Positions 57,280-64,000 of a DNA stretch of 64,000 nt are shown in pieces. Position numbers and translations under genes: made by a program. Location of the stretch: contig JAVGWX010000002.1 in the NCBI GenBank assembly GCA_036924085.1, positions 45,812,666 to 45,876,665 of the forward strand. Reading direction: 5' to 3'. Each line of letters opens with the position of its first letter. The stretch's first letter is position 1. This DNA comes from Ariolimax columbianus (lineage: Eukaryota > Mollusca > Gastropoda > Stylommatophora > Arionidae). Under the pieces are notes generated by a model that was given only the letters and a program-made list of their open reading frames with translations, ran no database searches and was not told where the DNA came from.

Positions 57280-58000
57280 AATATAAATATAGCAAAGAAC
57301 TTCTATGTGTTTACTAATGATTGTATGAGAACAATAAAGAAACATTAGCAACAGTCCATTAGTCTAAATTGTCTGCCATAGTAGCACAACATACTGTCCA
57401 CATCATCTTCAATAGCTATTATAAATCTAAGTCACCCACCACCAAGAGTAGCACTATATATACAGCAATACCTTGACTTTCATCTACTTGATTTTGTCTA
57501 TTTGCTCTTTAGTCTGTTTTCAATTATAACGTCATTTCAAATCTTGTCCACTCAGTTTTCTCTCACTCTAATTTCAAGACTTATGATTGACACCCTTAAT
57601 GAAATGAAGTTGTGTTTCTTTCTCCAAACACGACTTCTTTGCCGCTGCCGCAAATGAACTAAGGTGAAATTGCATCAATCAAATCTTATTGTCTGAGAAG
57701 ATTCCGTCAAAACCACCAATATTCAAATATATATTCATTACCCACTTAAATGGTTCAATTTACTTATTCTTATGTTTCTTTAATTCTGATAATTTAGATT
57801 CTGCAAAGGTTCAAAAGTGCTATACGGTAAGTTATTTTCGTGTTTTTTTAAGACCAATATGTATTTGCGAACTAAAAAATGTGTACATTTTTTACTTTCA
57901 TCCATGCTCTGGTCGCTATCAAACAAAAGTGCAAGATATTGTTCTAGTCTAAATTGTCCACTTGCCAAAGTAGTACTATAATCATTCTAGCATCTACAGA
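57280..58000. other. region between the two minus-strand genes
   Basis: AT-rich, non-coding as far as can be seen. It would contain the promoter of the zinc-finger gene if the ATG at 57272 is right. Confidence 0.4.
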
Positions 58001-58009
58001 CTAGCATTT

Positions 58010-58490
58010 CGACCGGGGGGATACAGACCCACCATGTTTCTGTCCCATATAAAATGATAAACTTCACATTGAAGTTGAAAATCCTTTGGTTTGGTACACA
58101 TTCTGATAATTTTAGCTTGCCTTTTGTATCCTGGCTTTTACATCCTCAGCTGCACCAGCAGTCTTCCTTATGATGCTCCCTAGGTGTGTGAAGTTCTCTC
58201 TACCTTATCCAATGATGTTCGTTTAAATTTGATAGGAGCTGTGTTGTTGACCTCATTTAATTTTACAATTGTTTGTCTTTCCTGCATGGATCTTTAGGCA
58301 TACTTTGCTGGGATGTTCTGTTCATTATGTCCTCTGCATTTTTGACAAATGTCAATGCCATCTGCAAAATCCAGGTCTTCTAGCTGTTTAAATAAGGTCT
58401 ACTGGATTCCATTTTTCTCATAGGCTGTAGCTTCTTACATCATCCAATCAACTGGCACCAGAAACAGAAACGGTGGTAGAAGACAGCTCT
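58010..58490 (-). mobile_element. RTE-like LINE, decayed RT fragment
   Basis: Minus-strand islands EATAYEKNGIQ, TLFKQLEDLDFADGIDICQK and SLGRLLVQLR between stops match the inverted LINE at 36484-36780 (EATAYERKGI; FKQLEDFVDD). The catalytic box reads FADG, so it is inactive. Confidence 0.65.
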
Positions 58491-58839
58491 GACAAAATAT
58501 ATACAGGCTGGAAAATAAAATGAAACGCATTTGAAATATTTGGACATACAAAACAAATCTTATAAAGTGAATAGAACTGCAAAAATTGACTTTGAAAAAA
58601 AAACTTGCTCAAAAGATCAAGACTGATAGTAAGAGCTTTTTTTTTATTATGATCGACATAAACAGAGAACGGAAGATAGTTGGTCCACTTAAAGATAGTA
58701 CAGAAAAATAATAAGTGAGAACAGGGATGCTGCTAATCTACTCAATCAGTACTTTGGCAGTCTACACAAAAGCAGATCTTCCAAGATCCCAGAGCCCTTA
58801 AATATTTTCCAAAGGGACATGAACACAGAGGGATTTCAA

Positions 58840-58949
58840 TCATTTTGCATTACTGAGGAAATGGTTTTTAACAATAGAATAGGTAGAATGTGAGTAAATG
58901 TCAGGGTCAAGGCGGTATTCATCCAAAATTACTGTTTGAACTTCAAGAC
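58840..58949 (-). CDS. unknown gene, last exon
   Basis: Acceptor gttttgctaacag before 58949. Two bases complete a Gly codon, then 35 codons (LEVQTVILDEYRLDPDIYSH, then STYSIVKNHFLSNAK) and TGA at 58842-58840. The acidic-aromatic composition is unlike the surrounding AT-rich sequence. Confidence 0.65.
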
Positions 58950-61900
58950 CTGTTAGCAAAACCATTAGCTATATTTTATTCTCACGATCCTGTGAAGGGG
59001 ATTGTTCTCTGCATGTTTTCCTTATAACATTTCTATCTGTCTCAGAAATTCAAACCAACCTGCCACAGAATATGTCACAAATGACACTTACCATCCTTGA
59101 TATACCTCCCTACATCCTCTCCACTTAGATCAGGCTGTTCTGCCAGTCCTGTCACTGTCTTATCAAACCTGTCAACTTTTCTGACCTTTATGTACAAATC
59201 TTCATAGCTGGCAATCTCTTCACATTTCTGAAACCATTACAAGCAAGCATGTTCCATTACTTTGGTTAACTTATGATACATCTTTTTCATCGTTCATTCA
59301 CAAAATTTCACTACCAAGTCCTGAAAAGGGTCTTTGCAAGTTGTAGGGTGTAGTCCGGATAACGAAATGTGTTGTGTCATAGTTTACCGTTTGACTGCGA
59401 TATTTGCACCATTCTGTCCGACACATCCAAATTCAGCATGGCCTTTTTGGGTACCGGGTTAGCCTTCTCTTTGATCCCTTCTACTTAGCCAATCTGCCCT
59501 ATTGCAGCCTCTTATCCAGGACAGCACCTGAAGATGGAGAAGGGTCTTGGCAGCTCTGGGTCGCTGGCCCTGATGCTAACAGTCAGTTTTCAGTCGCTGA
59601 CTACTACAGCTCATGTACTGCTTAGCATCTGTATGATACAATACAAAACGATATTCATTTTTACATGTGCCTATAGTAAATATAAAATATATAATTATCA
59701 CTGTATTAATTTCTAAGAATGATATATTTTCATATTTTAAAATTCATGAAACCAGGATGACTTAAAATTGACAAGCTTATTAAATCTGAGCTTTTAATTT
59801 CATGAGAACAACTCAAACAACTATTAATGGCCATCCTGAATAATTGACACATGTTTATACTGATGAATCTGTATATAAAGCTACAATTAAAGCAGGTTAA
59901 AGAGTCTACATTCAGTACCCAAACAGAACCTCAGACCAACGTATGGTGCATGCAAATAAGTGTGCTCAAACTATAAAGCTGAAATCACTGCACTGGAAAA
60001 CAGCTTTATACAAACTGAAGATCATTTTATGCCTTTGTCACCCACAACGATACCAACAAAATTATGCAGTGGTTAACTGAGTCATTAACAACAGAGTGGA
60101 TACTTTGCAAAGAAAGGTTCATAATAAGAACAACCATACATAACAATGACCTTCCCCAAAGGCAAACACTCATTATTACAAAAAATAAAGAAACATGCAT
60201 TAACAGTTGCCAATTTTAGTTTAAAATTGGTTTGGAGATGCAGTGAATGAGCTGACAGCTGCCAGCAACTCATAGATGGCTGCTTGTGTCCGCGTCAGTG
60301 AATTAGAGCTAACACAGACCCTATTCCATCTTCAAGTGATGGCCCTTGAAACAGCCTGGCTAAGAGAATTGGGTTCGAAAAGGAAATGTAAACACAGTTC
60401 CCAAAATGCTGTGCTGGTACTGGATGTGTTGAACTGAAAAGCGCACGTATCACGGCCTCACGATGTAACAAAATGTTCTTTTCATTACGATTGCAGAAGA
60501 AAACCTAAAATTAAATGTCGTAACACAACAGCTCAATAATGATGTGGTAATGAACCCTAATATCATCTTCTTTCAATGATGTGCTAACTGGCATAGGTAA
60601 TTATGTATCTCAGCAACTTCATCAATACTGTCATTGTCTGCATTAAAAAAAAATCTTACAATACATATTTTCTCCTGTTTTATTTTATCTGTCAGGAATG
60701 GTAGCTGTGGTTGAATATTGTGTTTAGTCTGAAAATAAACAGTTATGGAACATGTCAGTAAACAAGACATGAAAAAATAATCACTGTGACAAGTTAAAGA
60801 TAATTGATGGCAACAGCAATTCACTGAATCCCATTACCACAAAATAACATTACAATACACATTTTTTACATATCCCTTCAAATTATTGAAGAAAGTGGAA
60901 AATGGCTCATAAAACCAACTACACTTCACCTAGCTTCCACCCCTCCCCATAAGTACTTGGCCCCTTCATTGCCCATGCCACAGCTCCAAAATTGTCCCTG
61001 ACTTCATGAGGTACTCATTTACGGCTGGGTAGACTGGGAGAAATGGTCATACCATGAAAAAACCCACCGCATGCCTGGTCTGCAAAACCGAGTGCAATGT
61101 GATTTGAAACTGGTATATTAGGTTTGTATGCCGAACTCACAACCCCTTGATCACATATTTCCCATGTTTTTATTCCATTATGGAAGAAATAAACAAACAG
61201 CTTATTTAAGTATATGCTGAGATATTCCAGCAGATTTTCGACCAAATAAATATATTTGTGAAAACTTGTTCGAAGAAGTGTAAACTCTTTAGTCCCATCA
61301 AATGGTAAACAATGGCATGCAAAAAAATCAATAGCTTTCTGATTCAACTGAAACTAACATCCAACACACGAATTATGACCAAGAGTTGAGAAATTACTTA
61401 TTATTTGATCAGGACAATCATCGTGCATCTGGATTACACATGGATACTCAATATTACAAGTCCGATTTAAACTTTGTCTGGGACACAGATGAAATATAAT
61501 GTGGTAAAGCTGTTGATGGGATAAGGAAAAAATACAAATACACATGGTGAGTAATAATAATAATAATGTTCGCGTAGGCGTCAAAGGCCCGTTGCGTAGA
61601 TCGACCACTACATGTCCAACTGCTGAGGCTGTGTTCATGCGTAGCGTGTCGACCGAAATCCCTAGACTCCCCAGGTGGAGCTGAGTACTCCGCTGCCTTG
61701 GGATGAGGGCCGCGATGAGTGTATTAAACCAATGTTTGTGTCAGGCTTTGTGTCTGTCCTTGTCAAACTACCTGTTTTTCCATGTTATGCCGCCGAGGCT
61801 TCTGATTGTGTCCACCTTTTTGTCACCGTAACACTTGCTGTGCTGAGAATACGAAGTTAGGAGAGGTATCATGTAACTGCCGGTGGAGAAAGGGGTGGGC

Positions 61901-63961
61901 AGGAGAAAGTCGGCTTCAGTCAGAGCAGAAAGGTACTTGAGTAGTGGTAACCTGGACGGAATTGTATGTGCAGTTAAACGGAACGTTGAACTCCATCATG
62001 GACTGATCTCCAACGGCTAAAGCCAGGCATGAAATGCAGGATAACAAACAGGATAACCGATCGAAAGCACATCAATTTCATAGAATAATTTCCCCCTCCA
62101 TATTAGTTACATTTAATGCTTCATTTTAAAATATATTTTTGTTATTAATACTTTACTTCATAGACAATTTATTTATATGTCTTTAGATCTATTAATCAAA
62201 ATTTTGCAACAATATATATTGTATATAAATCCATAGCGGAATAAATGAATCTTGAGTCTCAATCTTTTTCTGTGCTTCTGATTTTTAAAAATGAATTGTC
62301 ACTTCAAACTTCCCTTGACTAATAAATATTCCTACAAGTCATATGTCATGATTGGCATGTACTCTGTTCTAAATTCTGAACTGTTTGATATATGCTCTGT
62401 GAAACTTCTGTCACAACAAGTTCTTCTAGAGGTCACAGACATTCTGAAGTTAAGTTTTGATTACTTCTGATTAAAACTGAAACTATTTACTATCAAATTA
62501 GAGTATTGTCTTGACAAACACTGACCTCATCATCTATTTCCTGTTTTATTCCATCAACTGAATGTGAGAGATTAGCATTTCTTGTAGGCTAGTGAAAAGA
62601 AAGAGTGAACAAAAATAGATTTATTGTACTAAAATTAAAATAATATGTAAAACTCCCCAAAACCCTCCAGCAAGTTTTTTTCATGATTGATATTCTTTGC
62701 CTTGAATGCATCTGGTTTCTCTATATCTGTGTTTTCCATGTCAGACTTCATGCAAAGGTAATATCTAGTTTGGATTTTCATCAAGTTTCAGATTTTTCCT
62801 TTTTAGCTTTATTTTAGAACTTTGTGGTTTGTTTGAGAGGATAAAGATTGTATTTGTGGTTTTAAAAAAATGGTTCTTCATTAACCATACTTTGGCCCCC
62901 TCCTCTAGCGATGCAAGGGCATGCTGTATCAGAGTGTTTGCTGTTGTGATGTTTTCTTCAGAGATCCTCAAAGCTAAACCATCTGTAAATACAGAGCTGT
63001 GGATATTCTGTTATTTCATTTATACATGTGAGGAACAATGTGGGTGACGACAAAATGCCTTGGGGCACTCCATGATCTGTCTTCTTTCTGCTAGTCTCTC
63101 CTTGAACTTGAACTTTAGTGGGTTTTTTTTCAAGATAGTGACATCCATTTGCATATTTTCCTGAAAACTTGACTTTTACGCAGCTTGTATTTTAATCCTT
63201 CATCAAGAGCTTTTTCTTTATCCACCCAAACCACTATGCTGTAAACTTGTTGAACAATTGTAGGCCAATGATCTTTATCAGGGATTTGTTGATGAATCCA
63301 TGTAAAGTCTTAATGCTGAGTTTGGTCATCTTCTTCCTCGTTTGTCTTCAGACCTCGACTTTAATAACGAAGGTCGCAGTCGACTCAAGTCTCTGTACAG
63401 CTTCTCGGGGAAGGACACTGGCTGTTGCGAAATGCTACTTCTTTTGTTGGTATACAGTGGACAAGACTGCAAAATATGTTCTACCTTCATGGGGGCTGTG
63501 CCGCAGGCACAAAGGTCTGTAGTGTCAATCTTGAGCTTGTTGTACAGATGACATCTCAGTCTATTGTGACCTGTGCATAGCCAGAGAATGATCACCTGGT
63601 CTTGCCTGGAGTATAGGGCTCCCACTACAGTTGACCTACTTTAGGAAGCATACTCCAAAGCATTTTGTGTGCTTATGCAGTGGTGGTTCCTGTAGCAATT
63701 TGTTTTACATAATGAGGTTACTAGTTCCAAGCACAACTCTCTTTGGTTACCTTATACAACATGCATAGAGGTGTAGTAGTTCTATTCTTCCGCTCCCAGT
63801 AAAGGACATGGGTCCACTTAGGAAAATTGTATAACATAAAAGGTATTAAATCTACATGTGACAAACAGACTCGTACAAGTACCTGATTTAACTGTGTTGT
63901 TTCTACTTCTTGATTCATCTTCACAATGTCTGCTTCAATGATCAATTCTAAGTCAATCAAT
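58840..63961 (-). CDS. unrecognised spliced gene, five 3' exons
   Basis: Five minus-strand exons, each with GT/AG borders and mutually consistent phases: 63961-63883, 62588-62526, 60728-60660, 59227-59092, 58949-58840 (ending in TGA). They give about 150 C-terminal residues. The first part is charged and helical (LIDLELIIEADIVKMNQEVE), followed by SVDGIKQEIDDE, LPFLTDKIKQEKICI, a conserved-looking SYEDLYIKVRKVDRFDKTVT then SGEDVGRYIKDG block, and LEVQTVILDEYRLDPDIYSH near the end. I recognise no family. The gene starts beyond the right edge. Introns contain I-like and SINE remnants. The agreement of four junctions makes chance unlikely, but no single exon is independently identified. Confidence 0.68.
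59092..59227 (-). CDS. unknown gene, penultimate exon
   Basis: A 136-nt exon with acceptor aatggtttcag and strong donor GATG|GTAAGTG. It encodes KCEEIASYEDLYIKVRKVDR, then FDKTVTGLAEQPDLSGEDVG and RYIKD. It is the most protein-like exon of this gene. Phase 0 in, phase 1 out. Confidence 0.72.
59281..59631 (-). mobile_element. SINE-B copy with 9-bp TSD
   Basis: A ~350-bp member (ccaagtcctgaaaagggtct, then gactgcgatatttgcaccat, then gggtcttggcagctct), flanked by tatgataca at 59272-59280 and 59632-59640. Located in an intron of the unknown gene. The left end has lost the clean GAA repeat. Confidence 0.82.
59850..60130 (+). mobile_element. I-like LINE, RNase H remnant
   Basis: Plus-strand islands (VYIQYPNRTSDQRMVHANKC; IKLKSLHWKTALYKL) with a YTDES-like start resemble a decayed RNase H domain of the I-like LINEs. 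Many stops. Located in an intron of the unknown gene. Confidence 0.45.
60660..60728 (-). CDS. unknown gene, exon
   Basis: A 69-nt exon with acceptor ctgtttattttcag and donor ATT|GTAAGA, encoding KHNIQPQLPFLTDKIKQEKI. Phase 0 on both sides. The frame stays open for 28 codons beyond the donor to a TGA at 60573, so an alternative readthrough terminal exon is possible. Confidence 0.62.
60740..61550. other. intron of the unknown gene, SINE-like pieces
   Basis: Mostly unassigned. 61005-61040 resembles the terminal block of the SINE at 44335-44430 (tactcatttacggctgggta). Confidence 0.4.
61553..61870 (-). mobile_element. (TAA)n-tailed LINE 3' fragment, probable
   Basis: A (TAA)n run (61552-61566) borders about 300 bp of more GC-rich sequence. 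This is the same arrangement as the tails of the RTE-like LINEs at 34947 and 40600, but the body is a different subfamily. No RT motif is left. Confidence 0.35.
62526..62588 (-). CDS. unknown gene, exon
   Basis: A 63-nt exon with acceptor tcttttcactag and donor GAG|GTCAGT, encoding TRNANLSHSVDGIKQEIDDE. Phase 0 on both sides, matching both neighbours. Confidence 0.6.
62690..63625 (-). mobile_element. I-like LINE, RT and C-terminal remnants
   Basis: 63326-63625 encodes the C-terminus (IILWLCTGHNRLRCHLYNKL; TTDLCACGTAPMKVEHILQS). 62690-63250 encodes RT remnants (HGVPQGIL-like; LIQHALASLEEGAKVWLMKN) related to LINE-A but diverged. The order along the strand is not collinear (the C-terminus lies upstream of the RT part), so these are at least two fragments. 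Located in an intron of the unknown gene. Confidence 0.65.
63620..63760 (+). repeat. dispersed repeat, second copy of 8555-8720
   Basis: Matches 8555-8720 over about 140 bp (cactacagttgacctacttt; gcttatgcagtggtggttcc; aatgaggttactag). The first few bases overlap the end of the LINE fragment. Confidence 0.6.
63883..63961 (-). CDS. unknown gene, exon at right edge
   Basis: A 79-nt exon with acceptor ttaattacaacag and donor CAG|GTACTT, encoding LIDLELIIEADIVKMNQEVE then TTQLNQ. It takes one base to complete a split codon from an exon outside the window. The predicted peptide is a charged amphipathic helix. Confidence 0.58.
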
Positions 63962-64000
63962 CTGTTGTAATTAATAAAATTCACCATATATCTATAATGT

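Noticed and set aside
60573..60659. Reading the exon at 60660-60728 as a terminal exon ending at 60573
   Set aside because: Possible, but the donor GTAAGA and the in-phase exons at 59227 and 58949 explain more. It is kept only as an alternative.

Overview
The window looks like nuclear DNA of an invertebrate animal, probably a lophotrochozoan such as a mollusc (inference). The reasons are short exons with GT/AG junctions, large introns, an executioner caspase with the animal catalytic set, a monoexonic C2H2 zinc-finger gene, and a dense load of degraded non-LTR retrotransposons, tRNA-derived SINEs and minisatellites. No bacterial or viral gene organisation, CRISPR array or rRNA gene was seen. 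Most long open frames are retrotransposon debris or shadows; the host genes only appear when splice junctions are read.

Layout. 1-370 is a 41-bp minisatellite, and 371-8100 is mostly non-coding, with CR1-like and SINE fragments, a second 41-bp array and a DNA-transposon-like element. From 31482 down to 8170 (minus strand) lies a complete caspase-3/7-like gene: six coding exons whose phases all match, predicting 288 residues with all catalytic residues. Its introns hold an I-like LINE inserted in a CR1-like LINE, RTE-like LINEs, several SINE-like families and a 43-bp minisatellite 130 bp from an exon. 31.5-31.9 kb is its candidate promoter. 32-41 kb is a LINE graveyard with two 5'-inverted copies. 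41-45 kb is layered SINEs and an 80-bp AT palindrome.

45832-45956 (plus) is one exon of a class-III aminotransferase of the phospho-lyase type (ETNPPL/PHYKPL). It is followed by a 950-bp array of 31-bp repeats with a 145-bp higher-order period. 49-55 kb holds more LINE/SINE fragments and a foldback element with 350-bp arms around a LINE tail. 55767-57272 (minus) is an 11-finger C2H2 protein gene with two decayed fingers beyond its stop. 58840-63961 (minus) is the 3' part of a gene I do not recognise: five phase-consistent exons running off the right edge.

The retrotransposons tell a layered story. An I-like LINE (RNase H, GAA-repeat tail, 12-13 bp target-site duplications) and a ~350-bp SINE-like repeat share the same GAA-repeat 3' end, suggesting that the LINE moves the SINE. 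The host genes have no evident functional relation to one another.
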